64,000 bases of DNA from Oceanobacillus sp. HTM 045 (GCA_009733745.1 WNWL01000003.1:124001-188000); one strand, 5' to 3'. Positions 9,798 to 20,248 are shown, numbered from the stretch's first letter. The notes: generated from the sequence alone by a model not told the origin. Program-made: numbers and translations.

Positions 9798-10604
9798 ATG
9801 CTGAAACGCACCATGCTTGTGGTCGCGGCGATTGCGGGGTTTGCGATGCCGGCGAATGCGGAGACGGTCAGCCTGCACGCGGCGGGCAGCCTCAAGGCCG
9901 CGCTGACCGACGTGGCCGATGCCTTCGAGCGCGACACGGGCGCCACGGTCGAGCGCAGCTTCGGCCCGTCCGGGCTGCTGCGCGAGCGGATCGAGGGCGG
10001 CGAGACTGCCGAAGTGTTCGCCTCCGCCAACATGAAACACCCGACGACCCTGGCCATCGCGGGCAAGGCGGGCCCCGTCGCCCTCTTCGCGCGGAACCGC
10101 CTTTGCGCGCTTGCCCAGCCGGATGTCGAGGTCACGAGCGACACGCTGCTCGAAACCATTCTCGACCCGGAGACGCGGCTCGGGACCTCCACTCCGAAGG
10201 CCGATCCGTCCGGCGACTATGCGTGGGAGATGTTCGCGAAGGCCGAGACCGTGTCTGCCGGTGCCCGCGCGGCGCTGGAAGCCAAGGCCCTGCAGCTTAC
10301 CGGTGGCCCGGAGAGCGAGAAGGCCCCCGACGGGCGCAACACCTATGGCTGGGTGATTGAGAGCGGCAAGGCCGACGTGTTCCTGACCTACTGCACGAAC
10401 GCCGTGCTGGCGCAGCGGGAGGTTCCCCCCCTCCAGATCGTCGCGCTGCCGGAGGCTCTGGCGGTCGGCGCGGATTATGGCCTCACGGTCCTGAACAGCG
10501 CTTCCGAAGGCGCGTGGCGGCTCGCCTTCTACATTCTCTCGCCGAAGGGGCAGGAGATCCTGGCGGGCTATGGCTTCACCGTTTCCGGCCTCCCGCAGAA
10601 ATAG
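9798..10604 (+). CDS. Molybdate ABC-type substrate-binding protein (ModA-like), orphan
   Basis: A 268-residue periplasmic binding protein. The signal peptide is residues 1-21 (cleavage after MPANA). The mature N-terminus TVSLHAAGSLKAALTDV matches the ModA oxyanion-binding start, and GPSGLLRERI, AEVFASA and the C-terminal ILSPKGQEIL fit the family. ATG 9798 follows GAGGGAAAA. No modB or modC neighbour is present; its only plausible partner here is the divergent MOT1 carrier. Substrate could also be tungstate or another oxyanion. Confidence 0.83.
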   Translation: MLKRTMLVVAAIAGFAMPANAETVSLHAAGSLKAALTDVADAFERDTGATVERSFGPSGLLRERIEGGETAEVFASANMKHPTTLAIAGKAGPVALFARNRLCALAQPDVEVTSDTLLETILDPETRLGTSTPKADPSGDYAWEMFAKAETVSAGARAALEAKALQLTGGPESEKAPDGRNTYGWVIESGKADVFLTYCTNAVLAQREVPPLQIVALPEALAVGADYGLTVLNSASEGAWRLAFYILSPKGQEILAGYGFTVSGLPQK

Positions 10605-10758
10605 CGCGGGCGCCGTGGGGTTCCGGGTCCGCCACAGCGTCCCGGACGCGGAACCCCGGAAGCGGCTTCACGCCGGGCGCGCGTGGAAATACCCTCCGCC
10701 GCATGAAGAAACAGAAACCCCGGAGAACCGCCCGCATCGGGCGCATGGCGCACGAGCG

Positions 10759-11595
10759 ATGAGCACGGCGATACGCCTCGGCCTCATCGGCGACAACATC
10801 GCCGCGTCGCAGGCCCCGCGCCTGCACGAGCTTGCCGGCGCGATGACCGGCCGGCCCGTGACCTACGAGCGCCTCGTGCCCCGCGACGTGGGACTCGGGT
10901 TCGATGAGCTGTTCGATCACTGCGCCCGCAGCGGCTTTCGCGGCGTCAACGTGACCTATCCCTACAAGGAACGGGCATTCGCGCGTGTCACGGTCGATGC
11001 TCCCCGGGTCCGCGCCCTCGGTGCCGTCAACACGGTGCTGTTCGGCGAAGACGGGCCGAAGGGGTACAACACCGATCATTCTGGCTTCATCGCCGCATAT
11101 CGCGGCACGTTCGGCGACCGGCTGCCCGGCTCCGTCTGCATGGCCGGCGGCGGCGGGGTCGGCAAGGCGGTCGCCTTCGGCCTGCTGGAGCTCGGTGTCG
11201 CGCGGCTGACCATCGTCGAGCGCGACATCGCCAAGGCCGAAGCGCTCGCCACGGCCCTGCGCGGAGACAGCCCGGATGTCGAGATCCGCGTCACCGGAAG
11301 CATCGAGGAGGGCATCGCAGGCGCGCAGGGACTGGTGAACTGTACCCCGGTCGGCATGGACGGTCACGATGGCACCCCGTTCCCGGCGCCTCTGATCGGC
11401 AGCGCGGAATGGGCGTTCGACGCGGTCTACACGCCCCGCGAAACCCGGTTCCTGAGCGACGCCGCGGCGAAGGGTCTTGCCGTCCTCTCCGGGTACGAGC
11501 TGTTCTTCTACCAGGGCCTCCACGCCTTCGAGCTGTTCCACGGCGTACCGATGGACGAGGCTGCCCTCCGCGCCGCGCTGATGGAGACCGCGTGA
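10759..11595 (+). CDS. Shikimate/quinate dehydrogenase family protein
   Basis: A 278-residue NAD(P)-dependent oxidoreductase of the AroE fold. Catalytic Lys70 (NVTYPYKE) and Asp107 (NTDHSGF) are present, as is the Rossmann loop GGGGVGKAV near 131-139. The usual HSxSP shikimate-binding motif is altered to AASQAP (15-20), which suggests a substrate or regulatory variant rather than the biosynthetic AroE. Its place just before pcaC-pcaH-pcaG suggests quinate/shikimate oxidation feeding protocatechuate catabolism. ATG 10759 is chosen because the family N-terminus (LGLIGDNIA) begins there; the upstream extension has no family match. Confidence 0.82.
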   Translation: MSTAIRLGLIGDNIAASQAPRLHELAGAMTGRPVTYERLVPRDVGLGFDELFDHCARSGFRGVNVTYPYKERAFARVTVDAPRVRALGAVNTVLFGEDGPKGYNTDHSGFIAAYRGTFGDRLPGSVCMAGGGGVGKAVAFGLLELGVARLTIVERDIAKAEALATALRGDSPDVEIRVTGSIEEGIAGAQGLVNCTPVGMDGHDGTPFPAPLIGSAEWAFDAVYTPRETRFLSDAAAKGLAVLSGYELFFYQGLHAFELFHGVPMDEAALRAALMETA

Positions 11596-11742
11596 GATGG
11601 GTGGCGCGGGCTGGCGGGGCTGGCGCCGCGACAATGAGCGGGCTATCCGGTATTGCGGACCGGGGGGAAGATCGGCCCGACAAGAAGAACGCGGGGGACC
11701 GCCCCGCCCGCCGCGCCTTCGGGCGGCATCGAGGAGGTGACA

Positions 11743-12844
<1,102 letters not shown>

Positions 12845-12845
<1 letters not shown>

Positions 12846-13462
12846 TGGTGCAGCCGCTCAACTACCTGAAGGAGACCCCCTCGCAGACGGCGGGGCCCTA
12901 CGTCCATATCGGCCTCGCTCCGGGTGCGGCCGGGTTCGACATCTTCCACAACCAGCTCGGTGCTGTGGTCGCGGGCCCGGACGTACCGGGCGAGCGCATC
13001 CGCATCGAGGGGCTGGTGCTCGACAGCACCGGCGCCCCGGTGAAGGACGTGCTGCTGGAAACGTGGCAGGCCGACGCGGCAGGTATCCATCCACACCCCG
13101 ACGACCCGCGCCACGCCGAGTGCGCCCCGGGCTTCCGCGGCTGGGGGCGGGTCATCTCCGACTTCGAGACCGGCCTCTGGACGCTCGACACGATCAAGCC
13201 GGGCAAGGTCCCCGGCCGGAACGGGCGGGTGATGGCGCCGCATATCTCCGTCTGGATCGTCTCCCGCGGCATCAATGTCGGCCTGCAGACGCGCATCTAC
13301 TTCGCCGACGAGGAAGAAGCCAACGCCGCCGACCCCGTGCTGGGGATGATCGAGCAGGTGCATCGCCGCGAGACGCTTCTTGCACGGCCCTCCGGCGACG
13401 GTGCCTACCGTTTCGACATTCTCCTGCAAGGCGATCGCGAGACCGTCTTCTTCGATATCTGA
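12845..13462 (+). CDS. pcaG: Protocatechuate 3,4-dioxygenase alpha subunit
   Basis: A 205-residue subunit that shares the dioxygenase fold but lacks the iron ligands, as usual for PcaG. The N-terminus PLNYLKETPSQTAGPYVHIGL is family-typical, and the C-terminal YRFDILLQG is shared with PcaH-type proteins. Translation starts at ATG 12845 within TGATG, immediately coupled to pcaH. The window does not contain pcaB, pcaD or pcaIJ, so the pathway is completed elsewhere. Confidence 0.95.
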
Positions 13463-13472
13463 GGAGCATCCG

Positions 13473-14303
13473 ATGTCCGATCCCTGCATCATCTGCGTCG
13501 CGATCACCGGCTCCGTCCCGAAAAAGGCCGACAACCCCGCCGTACCGATCACGGTAGAGGAACAGGTCGAAAGCACCCAGGCGGCCTTCGAGACCGGCGC
13601 GGCCATCGCCCACTGCCACGTGCGCAACGACGACGAGAGCCCAAGTTCCGACCCGGAGAAGTTCGCCCGTCTCAAGGAGGGGCTGGAGAAGCACTGCCCC
13701 GGCATGATCGTGCAGTTCTCCACCGGCGGGCGCTCCGGCGCGGGCAAGGCGCGCGGCGGGATGCTGCCGCTGCGCCCCGACATGGCCTCGCTGACGGTGG
13801 GCTCCAACAACTTCCCCACCCGCGTCTACGAGAACCCGCCCGACCTGGTGGAATGGCTCGCCGGGGAAATGCGCGAGTACGGGATTACGCCCGAGATCGA
13901 AGCGTTCGACCTCAGCCACATCTTCCAGGCCGTGCGGATGCATGGCGCGGGCATCCTTCCGGGGCGGCTCTACATCCAGTTCGTGATGGGCGTGAAGAAC
14001 GCGATGCCGGTGGACCGGGAAGTGTTCGATTTCTACGTCCACACCGTGAAGCGCCTCGCCCCCGAGGCCGAGTGGTGCGCCGCCGGGATCGGCCGTCACC
14101 AGATCGAGCTCAACGAATGGTGCATCGCCGCCGGTGGCCATTGCCGCACCGGGCTGGAAGACAATATCCGCCTCGACCGCGACACGCTTGCGCCTTCCAA
14201 CGCGGCGCTGGTGAAGCGCACCGTCGCCCTTTGCGAGAAGCACGGCCGGCCTGTCGCGACCGTCGCGCAGGCGCGGAAGATACTTGGGCTGCGCGCCGCC
14301 TGA
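13473..14303 (+). CDS. Beta-keto acid cleavage enzyme (BKACE, DUF849), pca-linked
   Basis: A 276-residue TIM-barrel zinc enzyme of the BKACE family, which condenses a beta-keto acid with acetyl-CoA to give acetoacetate and a CoA ester. The zinc ligands HCHVR (His47, His49) and the active-site PEIEAFDLSH region are present. It follows pcaG by 10 bp with GAGGAG before ATG 13473, so it belongs to the pca operon; a role on a beta-keto acid from aromatic breakdown (3-oxoadipate-like) is an inference from position. A second BKACE lies at 33745-34605. Confidence 0.88.
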   Translation: MSDPCIICVAITGSVPKKADNPAVPITVEEQVESTQAAFETGAAIAHCHVRNDDESPSSDPEKFARLKEGLEKHCPGMIVQFSTGGRSGAGKARGGMLPLRPDMASLTVGSNNFPTRVYENPPDLVEWLAGEMREYGITPEIEAFDLSHIFQAVRMHGAGILPGRLYIQFVMGVKNAMPVDREVFDFYVHTVKRLAPEAEWCAAGIGRHQIELNEWCIAAGGHCRTGLEDNIRLDRDTLAPSNAALVKRTVALCEKHGRPVATVAQARKILGLRAA

Positions 14304-14313
14304 CCTGCCGGGG

Positions 14314-15456
14314 TCAGCCCGCGGGGCGGCGAAAGAGGTACCGCTCCAGCGCGCGGAACGGCTCCGCAGCCTCTGGTCCGGGCGGGCCGAAGGCCGCGAC
14401 GTAGCGCCTGGCCTCCCGCCTCAGCGCCGGGAAGTCGCCCGCGCGAGCCGAACGCCGCATCCGCCGCGCGGCATTGCGCCGCCGCCATGCGTCCAGCATC
14501 GCCCGGAACCCTGCGACGGTACCGGCGCGATAGCCTCCCAGCAGCACGAACAGCCCGGTGGCGAACCCCAGCGCGGCCGTGCCGCCCAGCGCCAACGCGA
14601 CGCCCGCGCCGAACCTGTGCTCCCCACGCGCCTCGATGTCGAAGCTGGCGTAGCCGAACGGCAGCGCGGGGATCCAGGTTGTCACCATCCGCCGCGCCTC
14701 GGCGTCGAACCAGCGCAGCGGGATCGCCGGCAGCACCGCGGGCTCGCCCGTCTTCGGGCGCAGCTTCCATTGCCAGACGACGGTGGTGAGCGGGCCGTCG
14801 GGCGTGATCAGCAACGTCCGCTCCTCCGGCGCCGTGAAGGTGATCAGCCAGGGCTCGCGGATCGAGGGCTGCGGCGGCACCATCTGTGGCAGCGCGCCGA
14901 GCGCCTGCACCACCACCGTCCGCGTCAGCGTCTCGCCGTCCCTCAGCTTGCCGGGGTCGGCACTCAGCGTATCGGTGAGCGTCAGGACCCGCGCGGAAAG
15001 CGTGCCCTTCGCCATCGGCGCGGGATAGGGCGCGACCGTCACGGTCGCCGGCTCGGCGCGCACCGTGCGCTGTTCGCTGCCGCCGCGCCCGGTATTGATG
15101 TCGAGCACATGCTCCAGCGGGCCGAACTGCAGCCGCCCCGCCTCCTTCGGGAACAGGGCCACCCGCCGCTCCATCCGCAGCACCGCCTGCCCGCGGATCT
15201 TCGGCCTCGTCCACTCGTCGCGGTCTAGTTGCACCCATTCGAAGGCGCCGCGGCCGGGCAGGGCGAGCTTCTCGCGCAGGATCGTCAGGTCGTAGGTTCC
15301 CCGGATTGTGGCGATGATCATCTCGCCGACCACCGGCGGGCCCGGCCGGTCCTCGATCTCGATCTCCAGCGTCTCGACGATAGGCTCGGCCATCGCCGAA
15401 ACGGTGAGCAGCATCACGGCGGCAAGCCCGGCAATGACTCGCGCGAGCGTCACCAC
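14314..15456 (-). CDS. BatD-like periplasmic/membrane protein
   Basis: Last gene of the MoxR operon, 380 residues. Signal peptide 1-23, a large periplasmic beta-rich domain (about 24-290), one transmembrane segment (about 292-317) and a short basic cytoplasmic tail, the order found in BatD-type proteins. GTG starts at 15456 and 15453 are both possible; 15453 gives a GTGA overlap with the preceding TPR gene. It converges on the BKACE gene with only 10 bp between. Similar proteins work with VWA partners at the membrane in MoxR systems; the exact role is not established. Confidence 0.75.
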   Translation of the reverse strand: MVTLARVIAGLAAVMLLTVSAMAEPIVETLEIEIEDRPGPPVVGEMIIATIRGTYDLTILREKLALPGRGAFEWVQLDRDEWTRPKIRGQAVLRMERRVALFPKEAGRLQFGPLEHVLDINTGRGGSEQRTVRAEPATVTVAPYPAPMAKGTLSARVLTLTDTLSADPGKLRDGETLTRTVVVQALGALPQMVPPQPSIREPWLITFTAPEERTLLITPDGPLTTVVWQWKLRPKTGEPAVLPAIPLRWFDAEARRMVTTWIPALPFGYASFDIEARGEHRFGAGVALALGGTAALGFATGLFVLLGGYRAGTVAGFRAMLDAWRRRNAARRMRRSARAGDFPALRREARRYVAAFGPPGPEAAEPFRALERYLFRRPAG

Positions 15457-16076
15457 GGGTCCGCCTCCGATGGCCGCACCAGGCCGGATGCCGTGCGCCG
15501 GTCGTACTCGGCGCGCAGCACCTGCTTGAGGAACGTGCCCGGGTCGTCGGTGATGGCGCCGAGCCAGTCGAGGTCGGCGGCGAGCGAGCCGTAGTCGAGC
15601 GGGCGGCGGATCTTCGAGGCATCCGGCAGTTGCAGCCGCGCCGCCTCCGCCGCATCCGCCGCGCCGATCTTGGCGATGGCAGAGGCGATGCGCCCCTCGC
15701 CTGCAGGGTCGCCGACATCCGGCTCAACCAGTGCCGCCACAAGGTCCCGGTTGCGCCGCGCCTCCTCGTCCGAGGGGTCGGCGAACAAGACCGCGTCGAA
15801 ATACGCGACCGAGAGGCGCCAGTCCCCGGTCGCCGCCAGCGATAGTCCCCTGTTGTAGGTCGCCTGCCGCCCGGCCGTCTCGAACGCGGCATCGGCAGCG
15901 ACGTACTCCCCGGCTTCGTAGGACCCGACCCCGCGAAGGATCGGGTCGCCGGCAAGATCCCCGGCGATCTGTGTGAAACCGAGGAGATGCGCCACTTTCG
16001 CCATCGAGGTCGGCCCCGCGAGCAAAAGCCCCAGCGCACCGGCGGCAAATACCAAGGAGAATCGGCCCAAGCGCAT
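15450..16076 (-). CDS. BatC-like TPR protein
   Basis: A 208-residue protein with an N-terminal hydrophobic segment (about 5-25, signal or anchor) and TPR-like helices (SYEAGEYVAADAAFE, TYNRGLSLAATGDWRLSVAYFDAVLFADP). It lies between the second VWA gene and the BatD-like gene, the usual position of BatC or MxaK in MoxR operons, where it is thought to scaffold periplasmic contacts. Spacing to the VWA gene is 1 bp. Confidence 0.72.
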   Translation of the reverse strand: MRLGRFSLVFAAGALGLLLAGPTSMAKVAHLLGFTQIAGDLAGDPILRGVGSYEAGEYVAADAAFETAGRQATYNRGLSLAATGDWRLSVAYFDAVLFADPSDEEARRNRDLVAALVEPDVGDPAGEGRIASAIAKIGAADAAEAARLQLPDASKIRRPLDYGSLAADLDWLGAITDDPGTFLKQVLRAEYDRRTASGLVRPSEADPW

Positions 16077-16077
16077 C

Positions 16078-17013
16078 TCAGCCCCCCCTCCGCCGCGCCA
16101 TGAGCAGCACCGGCACCATTGCCAGCGGGATCATCCAGCGTCCCAGGTCATGGAACAGCAGCGCCGCAAGCCCCGGATCCTTCTCGAAACTCTGCCTTCG
16201 CGCCCCGAGGTGGCGGAGCACGGCACCGGTATCACTCACGGTCCCGAACGCCCCGCGCCCCGCCTTCGCGAGCAGACGCAGCGGGGCCGCGTCGGACGCT
16301 GGCAGTCCCGGAACGGCGCCGGGCTCTACCTCGACCGCTATCGTCGAGACCGAGCCACCTGCGCCCGCGATCCGCCGCGCCTCGGCCAGTGCCGCCTCGC
16401 CGACCCCGCCCCCGTCCGAGATCAGGATGACATCTCCGCCCGCGACCCCGGCCCGCTGCATTCGTTCGTGCGCAGCCGCAAGCGCGCGCTCGGGGCGGCT
16501 GCCATTGCCGGGCATCGTCTCGGGGTCGAGCACCGCGATCGGCGTCTCCAGCGTGGCCGGGTCGGTCGTCGGCGCCGCGACGAGGAACGGCTCGCCCGAG
16601 AAGAGCATCAGCCCCAGCGGACGCCCGCCCGCGTTCTGCAGCACGTCCGCCGCAGCGGCCTGCGCGTCGTCGAGCCCGCTGCCCCGCGCGACGGACGGTG
16701 AGAGGTCGAGCAATATCAGCGCCGCATCCAGGTTCCGCAGCCCCGGCGCGTCCTCCCGCCTGACCGCAGGCCCAGTCAGCGCAAGCGCGAGAACCAGCGC
16801 CGCAACAGCCGGCAGGAGCCGCTGCACGGGCAAGCGTGCCGCTGCCCGTGCGCCAACATCCGCCAGCGCGGCGAACAGGGCCGGGTCCATCACCCGCTCC
16901 CAGCCACCCCCGGCGTCGCGCCTCCGCGCGATCCAGATACCGGCAAGGACGACCGCCGGAACCGCCACGAGCCACCACGGGCGCAGCAGCCAGATCGGGT
17001 CCGCGCCGATCAT
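16078..17013 (-). CDS. VWA-domain membrane protein (BatB/MxaL-like)
   Basis: A 311-residue protein with two N-terminal transmembrane segments (about 14-29 and 66-82), a von Willebrand A domain with a MIDAS motif DLSPS (103-107), and a C-terminal transmembrane segment. The MIDAS differs from canonical DxSxS only by Pro at position 4. It overlaps the upstream VWA gene by 4 bp. Paired VWA proteins are typical of MoxR-Bat and Mxa gene sets, where a metal-dependent contact with partners is inferred. Confidence 0.85.
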   Translation of the reverse strand: MIGADPIWLLRPWWLVAVPAVVLAGIWIARRRDAGGGWERVMDPALFAALADVGARAAARLPVQRLLPAVAALVLALALTGPAVRREDAPGLRNLDAALILLDLSPSVARGSGLDDAQAAAADVLQNAGGRPLGLMLFSGEPFLVAAPTTDPATLETPIAVLDPETMPGNGSRPERALAAAHERMQRAGVAGGDVILISDGGGVGEAALAEARRIAGAGGSVSTIAVEVEPGAVPGLPASDAAPLRLLAKAGRGAFGTVSDTGAVLRHLGARRQSFEKDPGLAALLFHDLGRWMIPLAMVPVLLMARRRGG

Positions 17014-17963
17014 GGCGCCCTCCGCGCGAAGCCGAGCCCGAGACAGAGGAGGAGCGCGAGCCCCGCGGGCCAGGGCCAGTAGGGCCGCGTGACCAGCAGC
17101 GGCGGACTGGCGCGCGGGTTCGGCTCGAGCGCATCCAGCGCCTCGGCGACCGCGCCGAGATCCTCCAGCGTGCGCACCCTGAAACTGGCGCCGCCGCTCT
17201 CCTCCGCGATGGCTTCGAGCGTCGCGGCGTCCACCGCGTCCCGGTCGTCGGGCGCGGAGGCGAGATCGGCCGGGCCGAGGGCGATGGTGTGGATGCGCAG
17301 CCCCTGCTCCGCCGCCAGCCGGGCCGCCTCGCGCGCGTCGATCACCCCGGCGGTGTCGATCCCGTCGGACAGCAGGATCACCACCCGCGTGTCGCCACCC
17401 GAGTCCAGCAGCCGCTTCATCGCGAGGCCGAGCCCGTCCGCCAGCGCCGTCGAGCGCCCGGAGATGCCGAGTTGCGCCGCCTCGATCACCTCGGCAACCG
17501 CGTCCACGTCGAAGGTCAGCGGCGCGGCGACATAGGGCCGTTCGCCGAAGACCACCAGCCCGACCCGGTCGCCCCGCCGGTCGGAGACGAAGCGCGCGGC
17601 CACCCGTTTCACGGCGTCCAGCCGCGAGATCGGCGCGCCGCCGAGCGAGAAGTCCTCCTTCTCCATGCTGCCCGAGAGATCGAGCGCCAGCAGGATGTCG
17701 CGCCCCGATGCCGGGATGATGCCGGAAGGCTCGGTCCGCTGCGGCCCGGCCAGCGCGAGCACGAGGCTGACCCAGACCAGCCCCAACAAGACGGCCTGCA
17801 ACCAGCGGCCCGCGGCCGACGCTGCCTCTGGCCGCGCGCTGTCGGCGAGGCCCTGAGGGATGTAGAGCACCGCCCCGACGCTCCGCACCGGGGGCGCGAG
17901 CCAGCGCACGAGCAGGGGCGCCGGCAGCAGCAGCAGGGCAAGGGGTGCCGCGAGGCTCCACAT
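17010..17963 (-). CDS. VWA-domain membrane protein (BatA/MxaC-like)
   Basis: A 317-residue membrane-anchored VWA protein with a canonical MIDAS DLSGSM (95-100), the second metal-site threonine region GRSTALADGL and DGIDTAG. Two N-terminal and one C-terminal transmembrane segments flank the domain. ATG 17963 is preferred (family-like MWSLAAPL start, 2 bp after the DUF4381 stop); a TTG at 17969 would overlap that stop. Homologues act with MoxR ATPases in envelope assembly or stress tolerance. Confidence 0.85.
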   Translation of the reverse strand: MWSLAAPLALLLLPAPLLVRWLAPPVRSVGAVLYIPQGLADSARPEAASAAGRWLQAVLLGLVWVSLVLALAGPQRTEPSGIIPASGRDILLALDLSGSMEKEDFSLGGAPISRLDAVKRVAARFVSDRRGDRVGLVVFGERPYVAAPLTFDVDAVAEVIEAAQLGISGRSTALADGLGLAMKRLLDSGGDTRVVILLSDGIDTAGVIDAREAARLAAEQGLRIHTIALGPADLASAPDDRDAVDAATLEAIAEESGGASFRVRTLEDLGAVAEALDALEPNPRASPPLLVTRPYWPWPAGLALLLCLGLGFARRAP

Positions 17964-17965
17964 GC

Positions 17966-18334
17966 TCAACGCCCCCGCTTTCGCGCGGCGGCGACGATAC
18001 GCGCGTCCAGCGCCGCCTCGTCGACCTCCGCATCCGGCCGGTAGAGCGCGTCGCGTTCGGCGCCTTCAAGCGGCACGCCGTACTCGGCGAGCAGTTCCGC
18101 CCGGCGCAGCAGGCGCTCGTCCCTGCCGAGCCCGGCCAGTGCCGCGAGCCGCGCGCGAACCTCGTCGGCAAGCGGCACCCGGCGGCTGAGGAATGGACGC
18201 AAGAACGGCGCCAGGATCAGCGCCGCGATCAGACCCACACCGAAGGCCCCGAGCAAATCCTGCAGGCCGACCGACAGGAACTCCTCCGGCAACCGCGGCG
18301 GGGCGAGGCGTTCAACCAGCTCGTCTTGTGTCAT
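17966..18334 (-). CDS. DUF4381-like single-pass membrane protein
   Basis: A 122-residue protein with one transmembrane segment (about 27-47, FGVGLIAALILAPFLRPFL) and a charged cytoplasmic helix-rich tail. Size and position between DUF58 and the first VWA gene match DUF4381 proteins of MoxR operons. Its start overlaps the end of the DUF58 gene by 23 bp. Function is unknown. Confidence 0.7.
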   Translation of the reverse strand: MTQDELVERLAPPRLPEEFLSVGLQDLLGAFGVGLIAALILAPFLRPFLSRRVPLADEVRARLAALAGLGRDERLLRRAELLAEYGVPLEGAERDALYRPDAEVDEAALDARIVAAARKRGR

Positions 18335-19202
18335 GGGCCGACAGCTCCACGGCTATGTCCTTGTCGGTATCGACCACGATCACGCGCGCCCCGACCGCGC
18401 GCAGGCGGGCCGCACGTTTCTCCGCCGAAGATGCCCCGGCGTCGAACCGTCCCTGGCGGGCCACGCCATCCTCTGAGACGAAGCCGAAACTGCCCCGGGG
18501 CCGCTCGCGCTCGAATGGATCGCGCGTCAGGAGCGCGGTCAGGCGGCCCCGCGCCACCAGCGCCTCGATTGCCTCTCCCGCCCCCTCTTCCGGCGGGTCG
18601 AGCGCGGTCGCGAGGAGGAAATCGCCTCGCCGCGGCGCAATCGCGCGGGCGAGGCCCAATGCTTCCGTAAGCGTCCCCGTCTCGTGCCGCCCGAGCCCCG
18701 CGCGCGCCAGTTCGTGCGCGCGGGCAAGCTCTTCCGCGATGGGCGTCATCGCCCGAACCCGGCTCTTCGGCCGGACCGTGAAGGCCCCTTCATCGGTCGC
18801 GATCACGAGGCCGACCGTCCCGCCGGCTTCGGCTACCTGCCAGCCGACCAGCGCAAGAGCCTCCGCGGCGGCAACGGAGCGGAGCCGCCCCCGCGTGCCC
18901 CAGAGCATCGGGCGGCGAAAGTCGGCGATCAGGATCACCGCGGTGTCGTGGTCCTCGTGGAAGCTACGCACATGCGGCGCGCCCCGGCGCGCCGTGGCCG
19001 CCGCGTCGATGCTGCGCAGGTCATCGCCATCCGCATAGGGGCGGATCTCGCGAATGTCCGTCCCCGCCCCGCGCCGCGCGCTCGGCGTACTGCCCGGCCG
19101 CGCCGCCGGGTCCTGCAGCAAGGGCGGGAACGCGGCCGCGCGTGACCGAAGCGCGAGAAGCTCCGCCGCGTCGAGATGCAGTACCGGCTCGCGCCCACCC
19201 AT
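18312..19202 (-). CDS. DUF58 protein (MoxS-like) of the first MoxR operon
   Basis: A 296-residue soluble DUF58 protein. The domain core is visible as GTDIREIRPYADGDDLRSIDAAATARRGAPHVRSFHEDHD (in part), a VWA-like fold region. Unlike the second DUF58 protein in this window (43165-44469) it has no N-terminal transmembrane segments. It sits 4 bp after moxR, the standard MoxR-DUF58 pair, likely a client or adaptor for the ATPase. Confidence 0.83.
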   Translation of the reverse strand: MGGREPVLHLDAAELLALRSRAAAFPPLLQDPAARPGSTPSARRGAGTDIREIRPYADGDDLRSIDAAATARRGAPHVRSFHEDHDTAVILIADFRRPMLWGTRGRLRSVAAAEALALVGWQVAEAGGTVGLVIATDEGAFTVRPKSRVRAMTPIAEELARAHELARAGLGRHETGTLTEALGLARAIAPRRGDFLLATALDPPEEGAGEAIEALVARGRLTALLTRDPFERERPRGSFGFVSEDGVARQGRFDAGASSAEKRAARLRAVGARVIVVDTDKDIAVELSAHDTRRAG

Positions 19203-19206
19203 CGGG

Positions 19207-20199
19207 TCAGTAGGGCTGGACGGCGGCCAGCAGCCGGTCCACCAGCGACCGCGCCGTCTGCCCCTCCGCCTGCGCCCGCCAGGTCGGGATCAGTCGGTGC
19301 GCCAGCACGTCATGCGCCAGTTCCGCCACGTCCTCCGGCAACCCGTGGTCGCGCCCGTGCAGGTAGGCCCGCGCCCTGACCGCCGCGGCAAGCGCCAATG
19401 TCCCGCGCGGGGAGACCGGGTGGGCGATGGCCTCGCGCAGGTCCGGCACCGCGCCCGCCTCCCGCGTCGCGACCACCAGCCGGGCGATGTAGTCCTTGAG
19501 CGCCGGCGATAGATAGACCTGCGCCGCATCCCGCCGCGCCGCGAAGATCTCCTCGTGCGTCAGCGCGTCGCCGAAGGGCGCGCCCTGGCCCGCCAACTCC
19601 CCTTCCACGAGGTCGAGGATCGCGAGCTCCGCCTCCTTCCCCGGCAGGTCCAGTTCGACGCACATCAGGAACCGGTCGAGCTGCGCCTCGGGCAGCGGGA
19701 ACGTGCCTTCATGCTCGATGGAGTTCTGCGTCGCCACCACAAGGAACGGGTCCGGCAGCGGCCTAGTCGCGCCGCCCGCGGTGACCTGCCGCTCGGCCAT
19801 CGCCTCCAGCAGCGCCGACTGCACCTTCGGGGGCGCGCGGTTGATCTCGTCGACCAGCACCAGCCCGTTGAAGACCGGCCCCTCGATGAAATCGAACCTT
19901 GCCGCCTCGGCGCGGAACACCTGCGTGCCGATCAGGTCGGCAGGCATCAGGTCCGGCGTGCACTGGATGCGCCCGAAGGAGACCGGTAGTCCCCCGGCCA
20001 GCCGCTTCACCGCGCGGGTCTTGGCGATGCCCGGCGGCCCCTCGATCAGGACATGCCCGTCCGCCAGCAGCGCGCAAAGGAGACGCTCGACAAGCCTCTC
20101 ATGCGCGATCAGGCCCTCGGATACCCAGTCGCCGAGCCGTGCGACGGGCGGAATCACCGCCTCCTCTGCGCGCACGGCGTTGGCTTCCCCGGAGTCCAT
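19207..20199 (-). CDS. moxR: MoxR-family AAA+ ATPase, first copy
   Basis: A 330-residue AAA+ ATPase with Walker A GPPGIAKT (54-61), Walker B LVLVDEIN (113-120), and the MoxR hallmarks FGRIQCTPDLMPADLIG and [22 protein letters not shown]. MoxR proteins act as chaperone-like motors that mature or activate partner complexes, here probably the VWA proteins of the same operon. It begins 49 bp after the histidine kinase stop on the same strand, so it may be transcribed with it. Confidence 0.93.
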   Translation of the reverse strand: MDSGEANAVRAEEAVIPPVARLGDWVSEGLIAHERLVERLLCALLADGHVLIEGPPGIAKTRAVKRLAGGLPVSFGRIQCTPDLMPADLIGTQVFRAEAARFDFIEGPVFNGLVLVDEINRAPPKVQSALLEAMAERQVTAGGATRPLPDPFLVVATQNSIEHEGTFPLPEAQLDRFLMCVELDLPGKEAELAILDLVEGELAGQGAPFGDALTHEEIFAARRDAAQVYLSPALKDYIARLVVATREAGAVPDLREAIAHPVSPRGTLALAAAVRARAYLHGRDHGLPEDVAELAHDVLAHRLIPTWRAQAEGQTARSLVDRLLAAVQPY

Positions 20200-20248
20200 G
20201 CGCCATCTCCCCTGCCGAGCGCCCCTTCACGGGCCAGTGACGGTCACG

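Noticed and set aside
14314-20199. Methanol dehydrogenase maturation cluster (mxaRSACKL) as a firm assignment
   Set aside because: Partner types are similar, but DUF4381 and BatD-like proteins and the absence of mxaF, mxaG or mxaI favour a general MoxR-Bat operon.
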